Source of the DNA: Enterococcus malodoratus ATCC 43197
GTDB taxonomy: Bacteria > Bacillota > Bacilli > Lactobacillales > Enterococcaceae
Direction of reading: 5' to 3'
NCBI RefSeq assembly: GCF_000407185.1
Contig: NZ_KE136483.1
Location: forward strand, 434,001 to 498,000
DNA length: 64,000 bases
Shown: piece after piece, positions 1 to 8,988 of the stretch
How positions within the stretch are numbered: the stretch's first letter is position 1
Layout of the letters: each line of letters starts with the position of its first letter
Translations under genes and position numbers: made by a program
Notes under the pieces: generated by a model
The model's database searches: none
Seen by the model: the letters and a program-made list of their open reading frames with translations, nothing else
What the model was told of the DNA's origin: nothing

Positions 1-74
1 TTAAAATATCTTGAAACAGTAGTTAGGGAAACACCACTTTTTTCTGCGATCGCCTTTATTCCCACTTTGTCCAT
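1..74 (-). CDS. LacI-family transcriptional regulator, N-terminal 24 codons (cut by window edge)
   Basis: Reading leftwards from the ATG at 74, the translation begins MDKVGIKAIAEKSGVSLTTV, the N-terminal helix-turn-helix of LacI/GalR regulators (AEKSGVSLTTVSRYF). An AGAGAGG ribosome binding site lies about ten bases upstream on the minus strand. The rest of the gene is outside the window. It diverges from the fructoside ABC operon that starts at 628, so it is the obvious candidate regulator of that operon. Family assignment is firm for the visible part; effector and target are inferred from position. Confidence 0.8.
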   Translation of the reverse strand, partial: MDKVGIKAIAEKSGVSLTTVSRYF

Positions 75-124
75 ATTTGTGCAGCCTCTCTTTACCTGAT
101 GGTTTACGTAACTCAAATGACTGT

Positions 125-145
125 AACGCTTCGAGTGGAAGCGTT
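125..145. promoter_or_regulatory. Inverted repeat, candidate operator
   Basis: AACGCTTC (125-132) and GAAGCGTT (138-145) form a perfect 8-bp inverted repeat around GAGTG, just upstream of the LacI-type gene and without a T-run. The size and GAAGCG/CGCTTC core fit a LacI-family operator. The rest of 75-384 contains no gene or other element that I can support. Confidence 0.4.
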
Positions 146-376
146 TGTAAATTACTGTCTAGTTATCATACGGCTATCATACAATGTGGAATAGATAATT
201 TCAAGCAATTTATGAAAATATTTTCATTAAAATGCGTCATTTGGATTTCAATATTAAAACACTTTTTTTGGGATAAGAAAGAGTGTGCCATCGGGAACGG
301 CCTTTTTCTAAACTAAAATTCGTTCCTTCCTTTTTTATTTCTAATCCCATTTTAACGAATTAGAGAAAATATTTTT

Positions 377-413
377 GAAAACGTTTGACATTAATAATTT
401 CATATTTTATACT
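377..413 (+). promoter_or_regulatory. Sigma-A promoter with overlapping LacI/cre-like operator
   Basis: TTGACA (385-390), a 17-bp spacer and TATACT (408-413) form a near-consensus vegetative promoter facing the fructoside operon. The palindromic core AAACGTTT (379-386) overlaps the -35 box, as expected for a LacI-family repressor. It resembles a CcpA cre site but carries one extra T, so I prefer the local LacI regulator. It implies a leader of about 205 bases (roughly 420-627) with no convincing gene. Confidence 0.75.
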
Positions 414-627
414 TACGGCGTAGGGTGTTAGAAAGAGCTTACAAAAATGAAAAGGAGGTAGTGAATCAACTAAGATTAACTTGGTTCCTTTTTAACACTG
501 TGTATAGATTTGTAATGAAAGCGGTTCATAAAAAAGCCGCCAAGATTAGGTTTGAATGTATTGCTGGAATAATTGATTGTCATTTTCATTTAATTCTTAA
601 ATGGTCGAAAAGAAAGGTAGTGGAAAA

Positions 628-1929
628 ATGAAAAAGAATAAAAAGAGATTTGGCGTGTTTGCTTTAGCGGCTTTGACACTGGTAAGCACATTAGTACTTT
701 CTGCTTGTGGAAATGGTTCGGAAAGTAAAGAAGCAGGAAAGGACAAGACAATTACAGTCCTTGTAGAAAGTGGAAGTCCTGCTGAGAAGATCGCTAATAG
801 TACTGCTGATGCTTTCAAAAAGGAAACAGGTTATAAGGTAGTGGTCGATTCAGTTCCTTATTCTGGAATGTATGACAAAGTTTCGACAGAAGTGAAATCA
901 AAATCGGCGGCTCATGATGTTGTTTGTCTGGACGTTCTCTGGTTATCCGCTTTTGAAAACGCATTAACACCACTTAATAAATCAGTGGATGACAAGATCA
1001 CTTCTGATTTTCTTCCGACACTTGAAGAGGGTGGGACGTTGAATGATAAGTTGTTAGGACTTCCGATGTGGATTAATAGTAAAGTACTCATTTATAGAAA
1101 AGATCTCTTTGAAGATGAGAAAAATAAAACAGAATTCAACAAGAAATATGGTCACGATTTAAAAGTCCCTACTACTTGGGAAGAATACAAAGAATGTGCG
1201 GAATTCTTTACTAAAGATGATATGTATGGAACCGCTGTTTTCGGGATGGCATCTGGAGATACGGTTTGTAGTTTCCTTGATCAAGCATCACAGGCTGGAG
1301 CAAAACCGTTAGTTTTAGGTAAGGATAATGAAGTATTGGTTGATGAAAAACCTTATGTTGATGCGTTGCAATATCTATGTGATCTCTATGAAAAAGGCTA
1401 TGCACCTGAAGAAACACTATCTGTCGCATCTACTGAGGCTCAGGAAATGTTTAATAATGGAAAACTTGCGATGCAATTAAACTGGAGCCATCAATATCCG
1501 GCTGCTTATGAACTGAATAAGGAAAAAGTTGGTGTAGCACCAATGATCGGCGGCTCTGCTGGTGTAGCCGCTACAACAGGACCATGGTATCAATGTGTGA
1601 TGAAAAATTCTGAGAATCAAGAGGCAGCAATCGAATATCTGAAATTTATGTATGACAATAACGAGAAATATATGACTGAAGGTTCATTGAAGATCGCAGG
1701 GAGAACGTCCATATATGAAAAGTATGAAACACAAGCAGGCGATGAGCATCTCGGAGCTGTATTAGAAACGTTAGATAATGATTACTCTCAAAATAGACCT
1801 GCTACTCCTTATTGGACAGAAATTGAAGAAGTGCTAGCTAAAGCTGTTCAGTCGGCGTTATCTGGAAAAGCGACTCCTAAAGATGCTCTTAAAGATGCGA
1901 AATCTGAAATTGAGACCATCATAGAGTAA
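628..1929 (+). CDS. Sugar ABC transporter substrate-binding lipoprotein (fructoside/DFA III cluster)
   Basis: This is a family 1 extracellular solute-binding protein of 433 residues. The start at 628 is preferred over an in-frame ATG at 601 because AAAGGTAG lies eight bases before it and it gives a clean lipoprotein signal: basic MKKNKKR, hydrophobic stretch, lipobox LSAC with Cys27. The mature protein would be tethered outside the membrane and deliver sugar to the permeases at 1953 and 2854. It is the first gene of an operon that also encodes GH91, GH32 and a fructokinase, so the ligand is probably a fructose disaccharide or dianhydride. That substrate is inferred; the family call is firm. 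Confidence 0.9.
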   Translation: MKKNKKRFGVFALAALTLVSTLVLSACGNGSESKEAGKDKTITVLVESGSPAEKIANSTADAFKKETGYKVVVDSVPYSGMYDKVSTEVKSKSAAHDVVCLDVLWLSAFENALTPLNKSVDDKITSDFLPTLEEGGTLNDKLLGLPMWINSKVLIYRKDLFEDEKNKTEFNKKYGHDLKVPTTWEEYKECAEFFTKDDMYGTAVFGMASGDTVCSFLDQASQAGAKPLVLGKDNEVLVDEKPYVDALQYLCDLYEKGYAPEETLSVASTEAQEMFNNGKLAMQLNWSHQYPAAYELNKEKVGVAPMIGGSAGVAATTGPWYQCVMKNSENQEAAIEYLKFMYDNNEKYMTEGSLKIAGRTSIYEKYETQAGDEHLGAVLETLDNDYSQNRPATPYWTEIEEVLAKAVQSALSGKATPKDALKDAKSEIETIIE

Positions 1930-1952
1930 GACAAGAACAAGGAGGAAAAACC

Positions 1953-2840
1953 ATGCAGTTGATATCCAGAAAAACCGTGCTTGCCTTCTTTTTACCAGGC
2001 GCATTATTTATGGGGATTTTTATGATTTATCCGATTTTCAAAATGGCTTTTGATAGTCTATATAGCTTTGATCCAAATGGTATGAAGGAGTTTGTTGGTT
2101 TTGACAATTATATTAAAGCTTTTGGAAATGAAAGCTTTTTACAGCCGTTAAAAAATACGCTTGTCTACATCTTTATTGCTGTTGTTGTCGAACTAATATT
2201 AGGAACGATCCTAGCCTTGGTTTTTGAAGAAAACTTTAAAGGAAACAAGGTCATCCGGTCACTCATTTTGACCCCACTAATGATTGCACCGCTAGTGGCT
2301 GGTTTGATTTGGAAGTTAATGTTGAGCGCGCAGTTTGGCATTATCAATCAACTATTAGTAAATGTTGGTCTTCTTGAAAATTCGAACCAGATCCTTTGGC
2401 TTGCGGATGAGAAATGGTCGTTATTGGCTTGTTGTTTTGCGGATATTTGGTTAACGACCCCGTTCATGATGCTGATGATTCTTGCCGGTCTTCAAGGGCT
2501 TGATGGAAGCATGATTGAAGCGGCTACGATTGATGGGGCAAATTGGTGGCAAAAAATTATTAAAATCAAACTACCAAATATTAAACCAGTATTATTAACC
2601 GCATTATCCATCCGAATTATTGATGCTGCAAGAACATTCGATATTGTTTGGGCGATGACGCAGGGTGGACCGAACAATTCATCAGAACTTATCAGTGTTG
2701 TCATCTATAAAACACTGACCAGATACAACAAAGTCGGGTATGCAAGTGCCATGGCATTAATACTTGTGGTAGTACTCGTTGTGTTCACTCTAGTGTTCAT
2801 GCAAGGACTATGGAACCCGAAGAAAAAACAATCGGTGTAG
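1953..2840 (+). CDS. Sugar ABC transporter permease, MalF/UgpA type
   Basis: This 295-residue membrane protein has about six hydrophobic segments. The BPD_transp_1 EAA loop is near residue 190 (EAATIDGANWWQKIIKIKLP), where the ATPase docks. It follows the lipoprotein by 23 bases with a GGAGG site and precedes the second permease by 13 bases. It should pair with that permease and with the MsmK-type ATPase encoded at 5183. Imported sugar is inferred from the operon, not from this protein. Confidence 0.9.
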   Translation: MQLISRKTVLAFFLPGALFMGIFMIYPIFKMAFDSLYSFDPNGMKEFVGFDNYIKAFGNESFLQPLKNTLVYIFIAVVVELILGTILALVFEENFKGNKVIRSLILTPLMIAPLVAGLIWKLMLSAQFGIINQLLVNVGLLENSNQILWLADEKWSLLACCFADIWLTTPFMMLMILAGLQGLDGSMIEAATIDGANWWQKIIKIKLPNIKPVLLTALSIRIIDAARTFDIVWAMTQGGPNNSSELISVVIYKTLTRYNKVGYASAMALILVVVLVVFTLVFMQGLWNPKKKQSV

Positions 2841-2853
2841 GAGGGGATATCAA

Positions 2854-3684
2854 GTGGAGAAAAAAAGAAGTGTTCAAAGTAAATTACTGATAATTCTGGC
2901 GGTTGTCTGTGCTGTAGTCTGGCTGTTTCCCTATCTGTACTTGATTAGTTCATCCTTCAAGCCAGGTGCTGAAGTTGTTTCAATTCCTGCAAAATTTTTT
3001 CCAACGGTTCTATCTGTGGAAAATTTCACTGGCTTGTTTGAACGGATGCCGGCTTTTCATTACATTTTTAATAGTTTTTTAGTTGCTGTTTGCAGTACTT
3101 TGATTGCAGTAATTTTAGGGGCGTTATCTTCCTATGCTATTCAACGTTCAGGAGCTAAGATTGCCACCTTTTTGATTATTGTCGTGTTGTGTTTAAAAAT
3201 GATTCCGACATCGAGTATTGCTGTACCGATCTATGAGTTGATTACAAATCTTGGTTTGTATGATACGAGAGTTGCCTTAATTATTGTTTATGCAGCGATA
3301 AATATGCCTTTTGTTATGTGGGTCATGCTTGGTTTCTATGAAGGGATTCCAACAAGTATTGATGAAGCAGCTTGTATGGATGGGGCTTCAAGTCTCCAGA
3401 CATTTATTCGAATCATCTTGCCGATCTGTACACCAGGTTTGGCTACAGCCTTTGTATTTACGCTATTTCTATCTTGGAATGAATTTTTATTGTCGTTGTT
3501 ATTGACTAGTACAGAGGCAAAAACATTTACGGTCGGATTATCCGAATTTTTATCAGCTTATAGTATGGACTTGGGTCCGATGTGTGCGGGAGCTCTAATT
3601 TTTAGTTTACCTGTAATGGTTTTATCAATCGTGGCACAGCGATTCATTGTTCAAGGAATAACCGCTGGTTCAGTTAAGAGCTAG
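2854..3684 (+). CDS. Sugar ABC transporter permease, MalG/UgpE type
   Basis: This 276-residue second permease of the importer starts with GTG after GGAGGGG. It has six predicted membrane segments and the EAA motif EAACMDGASSLQTFIRIILP in the C-terminal half, and ends in the usual short cytoplasmic tail. It is co-transcribed with the lipoprotein and the MalF-like permease. A stem-loop at 3715-3740 follows it, which may separate expression of the transporter genes from the enzymes downstream. Confidence 0.9.
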   Translation: MEKKRSVQSKLLIILAVVCAVVWLFPYLYLISSSFKPGAEVVSIPAKFFPTVLSVENFTGLFERMPAFHYIFNSFLVAVCSTLIAVILGALSSYAIQRSGAKIATFLIIVVLCLKMIPTSSIAVPIYELITNLGLYDTRVALIIVYAAINMPFVMWVMLGFYEGIPTSIDEAACMDGASSLQTFIRIILPICTPGLATAFVFTLFLSWNEFLLSLLLTSTEAKTFTVGLSEFLSAYSMDLGPMCAGALIFSLPVMVLSIVAQRFIVQGITAGSVKS

Positions 3685-3714
3685 TCAAAACAAAACGTAT
3701 TTGAAGGAACAAAA

Positions 3715-3740
3715 GAGCGATTCTAATTAAATAATCGCTC
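3715..3740 (+). other. Intercistronic stem-loop
   Basis: GAGCGATT (3715-3722) pairs perfectly with AATCGCTC (3733-3740) around a 10-base loop. No T-run follows; the AGGAGG of the GH91 gene comes next. It is more likely an mRNA processing or stability element than a terminator. Confidence 0.5.
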
Positions 3741-3753
3741 ATCAGGAGGAGTA

Positions 3754-5118
3754 ATGGTGAGTAAAAATTATTATGATGTAACCCAATGGGCAATAGGAGA
3801 TCCATTTAACGATATTGGCGAAGTCATTAACAGTATTCTTTTAGACATTAAAAAAAGACAAAAAGAGATTGATGAAAATGATGGAGGGAAACCAGGGGCA
3901 GTCATCTATATTCCACCAGGTGATTATCACTTGAAAACACAGGTTGTTATTGATATTAGTTTCTTAAAGATCATGGGTTCTGGACATGGCTTTACTTCTT
4001 CTAGTATCCGCTATAATGTGCCAGAGGATGAATGGAGTGATCTACATGAGCTTTGGCCTGGCGGCAGTCGCATTCTTGTCGATCTGTCGGGTTCATCGAA
4101 AGAAGAGGCTGCTGGCGCGGCATTCTACATTCAGCGTAGCGGTGATCCGCGAATTAGTTCTGTTGAATTTTCAAATTTTTGTATCGACGGCTTACACTTT
4201 GTCGATGATGGTTCGGATGAAACGAATCCAGAAAACACTTATACAAATGGGATAACGGGAATACACGTTGCCAGTGCGAATGATTCGTTTCGAATTACAG
4301 GCATGGGATTTGTCTATTTGGAGCATGGAATTATTTCCTATCACGCGGATGCACTTACAATTCATGATAATTTTATCGCGGAATGTGGGAGCTGTATAGA
4401 ATTACGCGGTTGGGGACAGGCATCGAAGGTGACAGATAATTTGATTGGTGCAGGTTTCAAGGGCTATTCCATTTATGCAGAGAATTTTGGTGGACTGCTA
4501 GTGACGGCAAATAATGTTTTCCCTAGAGGAGCTAGCTGTATTCATCTTGAAGGAGTTACTCGCTCACTTATTAGCAATAACAGACTTCATGCCTTTTACC
4601 CAGGAATGGTTATTTTAGATAAAAATAGCTCCGAAAATTCTATTTCATCAAACCATCTTTTGCATGATCATGAACCTTGGGCACCGTTGCAAGGAAGGAA
4701 TAACGGTTTAGATGATACCTTCGGACTTTTATCAATCAATGGTAACAGCAACACGGTGATTGGCAACCATTTTTCTGAAATTATTGACAAGGATCAAATT
4801 TCACCAAAAGGAGCAACTCCTGTAATTATCCATGTTGTTACTGGTAATGGAAATTATATTTCTAATAATCATATAGTCGCTACAAAATCAGAATTAACAT
4901 CCAGTGATTCCTGTTTTGCATCACAAGTAGAAGCCTTATTGACCAATGATGCAAACGAGGCTCTTGAGGTCAAGACGGTATTAATTGAAAGACAATCTTT
5001 TGGAAATACGGTGCTCGACTCTGGTTCTGAAGCGCAAGTTGAACTGGATAAAGAAGACAATGCCTTTAGAGCAACTCCGACTCCAGCTAAGCATTCTATA
5101 TTGAACGAATTAAGGTAA
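3754..5118 (+). CDS. GH91 right-handed beta-helix enzyme: difructose anhydride III hydrolase / inulin fructotransferase-like
   Basis: The 454-residue product strongly resembles GH91 inulin fructotransferases and DFA IIIases as I remember them: GAVIYIPPGDYHL (48-60), ITGMGFVYLEHG (181-192), DNFIAECGSCIEL (205-217), LLVTANNVFPRG and FYPGM follow in order, with repeated beta-helix turns. Asp205 and Glu216 have the 11-residue spacing of the catalytic Asp/Glu pair described for characterised members. Secreted inulin fructotransferases carry signal peptides; this one begins MVSKNYYDV and has none, so it should act in the cytoplasm on an imported substrate. With an ABC importer upstream and GH32 plus fructokinase downstream, hydrolysis of DFA III to inulobiose is the best reading. 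Family call is strong; reaction direction is inferred. Confidence 0.85.
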   Translation: MVSKNYYDVTQWAIGDPFNDIGEVINSILLDIKKRQKEIDENDGGKPGAVIYIPPGDYHLKTQVVIDISFLKIMGSGHGFTSSSIRYNVPEDEWSDLHELWPGGSRILVDLSGSSKEEAAGAAFYIQRSGDPRISSVEFSNFCIDGLHFVDDGSDETNPENTYTNGITGIHVASANDSFRITGMGFVYLEHGIISYHADALTIHDNFIAECGSCIELRGWGQASKVTDNLIGAGFKGYSIYAENFGGLLVTANNVFPRGASCIHLEGVTRSLISNNRLHAFYPGMVILDKNSSENSISSNHLLHDHEPWAPLQGRNNGLDDTFGLLSINGNSNTVIGNHFSEIIDKDQISPKGATPVIIHVVTGNGNYISNNHIVATKSELTSSDSCFASQVEALLTNDANEALEVKTVLIERQSFGNTVLDSGSEAQVELDKEDNAFRATPTPAKHSILNELR

Positions 5119-5120
5119 GC

Positions 5121-5160
5121 ACTATTAAACTATCTTTAAGGTTTAGCAGTGTTTAATAGT
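5121..5160 (+). other. Intercistronic stem-loop
   Basis: ACTATTAAAC (5121-5130) and GTTTAATAGT (5151-5160) form a perfect 10-bp stem with a 20-base loop between the GH91 and ATPase genes. There is no poly-T tail, so it is a candidate processing or stability element inside the operon. Confidence 0.45.
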
Positions 5161-5182
5161 ATAAAAAGTGAGGGTAAAAACG

Positions 5183-6295
5183 ATGGGAACACTTTCCATG
5201 CAACATATTTATAAAAAATATTCGAATGCGGAGAATTATACCGTAACTGATTTCAATTTAGAAATTGATGAAAAGGAATTTATCGTCTTTGTAGGTCCTT
5301 CTGGTTGTGGGAAATCTACAACCCTTCGGATGGTAGCAGGTCTTGAGGATATCACTGAAGGAGAATTGAAAATCGGTGATAGAGTCATCAACAATGTAGC
5401 ACCAAAGGATCGAGATATCGCAATGGTCTTTCAAAATTATGCGCTCTATCCACATATGACTGTATTTGACAATATGGCCTTTGGCTTAAAGCTCAGAAAA
5501 TATCCAACAGCTGAAATTAAAAAGAAGGTAGAAGAAGCGGCGGAAATTTTAGGCTTAACGGAGTATCTAAAGAGAAAACCCGCGGCTTTATCTGGAGGAC
5601 AACGTCAACGTGTCGCTTTAGGTCGTGCGATCGTCCGTGATGCTCAAGTCTTTTTGATGGATGAGCCCTTGTCTAATTTGGACGCAAAACTACGTGTATC
5701 CATGCGTGCTGAAATCGCAAAATTGCATCAACGCTTAGGAACGACAACCATTTATGTTACTCATGATCAGACAGAAGCGATGACAATGGCGGATCGGATC
5801 GTCATTATGATGGATGGTTTGATTCAACAGATTGGTAGTCCTAAAGAAGTATATGATTTGCCTGAAAATGTCTTTGTTGCAAGTTTCATTGGTTCACCTG
5901 CAATGAATTTTTTCAATGTGACCTTAAAAAATGGCTATATCACTTATGGACGAAATTTCAAGTTAAAAGTACCAGAAGGTGAGAATAAAGTGCTCGTGGC
6001 TAAGGGCTATGAAGGAAAAGACTTGATTTTCGGTATTCGGCCAGAAGATATTAGAAGCGAACAGATCGTCTTGGATTCAGTTATTGAGTCAGCAATAGAT
6101 GCAACGATTGTCGTGTCAGAGCTTTTAGGATCAGAAACGTTGTTATACAGCAAAATTGACGAAACAGAATTTGTTTCTAAAGTTAATGCTAGAGACTTCC
6201 ATCGTCCAGGTGAGGTTGTTCGCTTAGCGTTAGAACTCTCAAAGGGGCATTTCTTTGATCCAAAGACAGAATTGAGAATTAAGTGTACGAAGTAA
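5183..6295 (+). CDS. msmK: Sugar ABC transporter ATP-binding protein, MsmK/UgpC type
   Basis: This 370-residue MalK-like ATPase has Walker A GPSGCGKST (38-46), Q-loop VFQNY (82-86), signature LSGGQ (136-140), Walker B VFLMDE (156-161), H-loop VTHDQ, and a C-terminal TOBE/OB regulatory region after about residue 235. ATG 5183 is chosen over GTG 5168 because GAGGG lies eight bases before it. It energises the importer encoded at 628-3684 and, as MsmK proteins commonly do, may serve other importers of the cell. A close paralogue lies at 17656. Confidence 0.92.
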   Translation: MGTLSMQHIYKKYSNAENYTVTDFNLEIDEKEFIVFVGPSGCGKSTTLRMVAGLEDITEGELKIGDRVINNVAPKDRDIAMVFQNYALYPHMTVFDNMAFGLKLRKYPTAEIKKKVEEAAEILGLTEYLKRKPAALSGGQRQRVALGRAIVRDAQVFLMDEPLSNLDAKLRVSMRAEIAKLHQRLGTTTIYVTHDQTEAMTMADRIVIMMDGLIQQIGSPKEVYDLPENVFVASFIGSPAMNFFNVTLKNGYITYGRNFKLKVPEGENKVLVAKGYEGKDLIFGIRPEDIRSEQIVLDSVIESAIDATIVVSELLGSETLLYSKIDETEFVSKVNARDFHRPGEVVRLALELSKGHFFDPKTELRIKCTK

Positions 6296-6338
6296 GTTTA
6301 TCGTTGGAAAGTGATCGTTAAAGTTAGGAGGGATTCTC

Positions 6339-7838
6339 TTGTCCATTGAATTAATGAAAAAAAATATTGTTCGTGCTCAAGCTGAAATAGATAAGAAAAG
6401 ATCAGAAGTGGGGAAGGGAGCAATGCGCCAAAAGTATCATTTTATGGCTGAAGAAGGCTGGCTAAATGATCCGAATGGGCTCATTTATTTTAAAGGTAAG
6501 TACCATTTCTTCTATCAATATAATCCTTATGACTCCTATTGGGGATCAATGCACTGGGGACACGCAATCAGTGATGACATGCTGCACTGGGAATACTTAC
6601 CTCTTGCGTTAGCACCAAGCGAAACCTATGACAATCATCCCAAAGGTGGCTGTTTCTCTGGAAGTGCAATCGAACATGAAGGGCGGCTCTATCTTTTATA
6701 CACCGCCTCGACAATTTATGGAGACGGGTTTGTTCAAAATCAGTGTATGGCATACAGCGATGATGGTATCCATTTTGTCAAAAGTGAAAAGAACCCGGTT
6801 ATTGCTGCTCCGCCAAGTGGTTATGATGTGGGCGAGTTTCGCGACCCAAAAGTTTGGAAGCATGAAGATTATTTCTATTTGGTATGTAGTGGGAAAAAGG
6901 ATGAGCTTGGACAAGCACTATTGTATCGTTCAAAAAATTTAGAAGATTGGGACTTCTTTAATGTTCTTGCAGAAAGCCGAGGAGAATTTGGCTATATGTG
7001 GGAATGTCCCGATTTTTTCCCATTGAAAAATGCCAACGGAGAAAAGTATGTTCTAACGTTTTCTCCAATGGGAGTGAAAGAACGAACGAGTATTTATTTA
7101 GTCGGAGATATGAATTATGAAACTGGAAAGTTCAATTACACGACTGTAGGAAATATTGATTGGGGATTTGATTATTATGCACCGCAATCATTTGTTGATC
7201 AATCCGGCAGACGCATTCTTATTGCGTGGGCGAATGGTTGGGATTGGATGCCGTGGTGGAAGGATTGGGGGCCAACCTTCAAAGAAGGCTGGTGTGGTTC
7301 TTTTAACCTTCCGCGAGAAGCAATTCTTGACACGGATAATACATTGAAGTTTGTGCCTATAGAAGAGCTGCGCTCCATTCGGAAATCAGTTGAAGCGATC
7401 CATGAAAAGTCCATTATTGAAAAAGGCGAACGATTGATTCCTACAGCTAACGGCAATTGTTTTGAACTGAAAATGACGATCGATCTTGCTAACAGTACCG
7501 CTGATTCCTTTGAGCTACGCTTGAGGAGCAACGATCATCTAGCTACGATTGCGACCTTCGATTTAAGAAAGCAGATGCTGAGAGTTTCTCGCGACAACTC
7601 AGACGATTGGAGTCAAGGAACTACAAAAAGTAATTTGCTACTAAAGGATAAAGCAACACTAAAGATTCACTTGTTTGTAGATCAATCCTCTATAGAGATT
7701 TTCACTGATGATTATAAAACGAATCACAGTCTAAATGTTTTTGCTAAAGAGGATCAAAATAAGAACTATGTTTCTGTTGCTGAGGGCACACTTGTGATCG
7801 ATCAGCTTGAAACGTGGGAATTAACGAAAACAATGTAG
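6339..7838 (+). CDS. GH32 beta-fructofuranosidase (inulobiose/sucrose-type hydrolase)
   Basis: This 499-residue GH32 enzyme contains WLNDPNG (41-47, nucleophile Asp44), FRDP (167-170, transition-state Asp169) and ECPD (222-225, acid/base Glu222), followed by the C-terminal beta-sandwich. It starts with TTG at 6339, six bases after AGGAGGG; the next ATG (6354) is too far from that site. It has no signal peptide, so it works inside the cell on imported fructosides. In this operon it would split the inulobiose produced by GH91 into two fructoses. Sucrose or sucrose-6-phosphate remain possible substrates. Confidence 0.9.
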   Translation: MSIELMKKNIVRAQAEIDKKRSEVGKGAMRQKYHFMAEEGWLNDPNGLIYFKGKYHFFYQYNPYDSYWGSMHWGHAISDDMLHWEYLPLALAPSETYDNHPKGGCFSGSAIEHEGRLYLLYTASTIYGDGFVQNQCMAYSDDGIHFVKSEKNPVIAAPPSGYDVGEFRDPKVWKHEDYFYLVCSGKKDELGQALLYRSKNLEDWDFFNVLAESRGEFGYMWECPDFFPLKNANGEKYVLTFSPMGVKERTSIYLVGDMNYETGKFNYTTVGNIDWGFDYYAPQSFVDQSGRRILIAWANGWDWMPWWKDWGPTFKEGWCGSFNLPREAILDTDNTLKFVPIEELRSIRKSVEAIHEKSIIEKGERLIPTANGNCFELKMTIDLANSTADSFELRLRSNDHLATIATFDLRKQMLRVSRDNSDDWSQGTTKSNLLLKDKATLKIHLFVDQSSIEIFTDDYKTNHSLNVFAKEDQNKNYVSVAEGTLVIDQLETWELTKTM

Positions 7839-7840
7839 CC

Positions 7841-7875
7841 AAATGCTCGAAGAAAGTACAGATCTTCGAGCATTT
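7841..7875 (+). other. Intercistronic stem-loop
   Basis: AAATGCTCGAAGA (7841-7853) and TCTTCGAGCATTT (7863-7875) form a perfect 13-bp stem with a 9-base loop between the GH32 and fructokinase genes. There is no T-run. This is the third strong hairpin inside the operon. Confidence 0.55.
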
Positions 7876-7892
7876 GAATATGGAGGATGAAA

Positions 7893-8858
7893 ATGAAAAC
7901 GATTGATGTAACCGCCCTAGGCGAAATTCTAATTGATTTTACTCAAAATGGTCTAAGTGAACAAGGCAATCCATTATTGGAAATGAATCCTGGTGGCGCA
8001 CCCTGTAATGTATTAGCGATGTTAAGAAAATTTAATCGCAATGTAGCGTTCATTGGGAAAGTCGGGGATGATAATTTTGGTTGGTTTTTGAAAGAAAAGG
8101 CCGAAAAATTGGGAATTGATATGAGCAATTTGTCCTTTGATGAAGATGTTCACACCACCTTAGCCTTTGTGCATAATGGGGAAGACGGGGACAGAGATTT
8201 TACTTTTTGTCGTAATCCAGGAGCAGATATGCAATTAAATGAACAGGAAGTAAACGAAGAGGTAATCAAGCAATCAAGGATTTTTCATTTTGGAACACTT
8301 TCCATGACCCATGAAGGAGTAAGCAATGCAACGAAAAAGGCACTGACTATCGCTAAAAGCAATGATTGCCTGATTTCATTTGATCCCAATATTCGTGAAC
8401 CATTATGGGAGAATTTAGAAGAGGCTCGAAAACAAGTAGAAGTCGGGCTTAGTTATTGTGATATTCTTAAAATATCAGACAACGAAATTCAATGGCTTAC
8501 AGGAGAAGAGGATTATTCAAAAGGGGTTAAAAAAATTAGAGATAAATATCCGATTAAATTGATCCTTGTTTCGATGGGGGATAAGGGAAGCCGAGCATAT
8601 TATGAAGAAGATATGATTGAAGTTCGTGCTTTTAAGAATGAACAGACCATCGAAACTACTGGTGCAGGGGATACTTTTTGTGGATGTGTACTTCAATTTA
8701 TTCTTGACTATGGTCTGAAAGAATTAACGAAAGAACAACTAACTGAGATGTTGACGTTCGCTAATGGAGCAGCTTCACTAATTACTACAAAAAAAGGGGC
8801 ACTTTGCTCGATGCCAGAGATTGAGACTATAAATAAATTTCTGACAATTAGTAAATAA
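7893..8858 (+). CDS. Fructokinase, PfkB/ribokinase family
   Basis: This 321-residue PfkB-family sugar kinase has the N-terminal glycine-rich GEILIDF...NPGGAPCNV region and the C-terminal ATP/anion-hole motif TTGAGDTFCG with the catalytic Asp. ATG 7893 is used because GGAGG (7882-7886) gives a spacing of six, whereas the ATG at 7887 abuts that site. As the last enzyme of the operon it would turn the released fructose into fructose-6-phosphate. It is unrelated in fold to the ROK fructokinase at 22451. Fructose as substrate is inferred from context. Confidence 0.88.
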   Translation: MKTIDVTALGEILIDFTQNGLSEQGNPLLEMNPGGAPCNVLAMLRKFNRNVAFIGKVGDDNFGWFLKEKAEKLGIDMSNLSFDEDVHTTLAFVHNGEDGDRDFTFCRNPGADMQLNEQEVNEEVIKQSRIFHFGTLSMTHEGVSNATKKALTIAKSNDCLISFDPNIREPLWENLEEARKQVEVGLSYCDILKISDNEIQWLTGEEDYSKGVKKIRDKYPIKLILVSMGDKGSRAYYEEDMIEVRAFKNEQTIETTGAGDTFCGCVLQFILDYGLKELTKEQLTEMLTFANGAASLITTKKGALCSMPEIETINKFLTISK

Positions 8859-8865
8859 GAATACA

Positions 8866-8903
8866 ATATAAAAGCATAAATGTGCGCATTTATGCTTTTA
8901 TAT
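8866..8903 (+). terminator. Terminator-like hairpin closing the fructoside operon
   Basis: A perfect 17-bp stem (ATATAAAAGCATAAATG pairing with its complement at 8887-8903) with a TGCG loop. The stem is AT-rich and near-symmetrical, and ends in TATATTTGTTT. Confidence 0.65.
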
Positions 8904-8988
8904 TTGTTTAAATGCATACAAAAACTTAAAAATACTTTTAAATGCTTATTAAAAATGCTACTATATGGATGAAAGCGAGGGGTTGAAA

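Noticed and set aside
376-390. CcpA cre site at the first promoter
   Set aside because: TTGAAAACGTTTGACA has one base too many for the cre consensus, unlike the good match at 25247; annotated only as cre-like.
425-631. Open frame of 56-68 codons in the leader of the fructoside operon, ending in an ATGA overlap with the lipoprotein start
   Set aside because: The GTG at 461 is only two bases from GGAGG, the other starts lack a site, and the translation shows no recognisable family; treated as leader.
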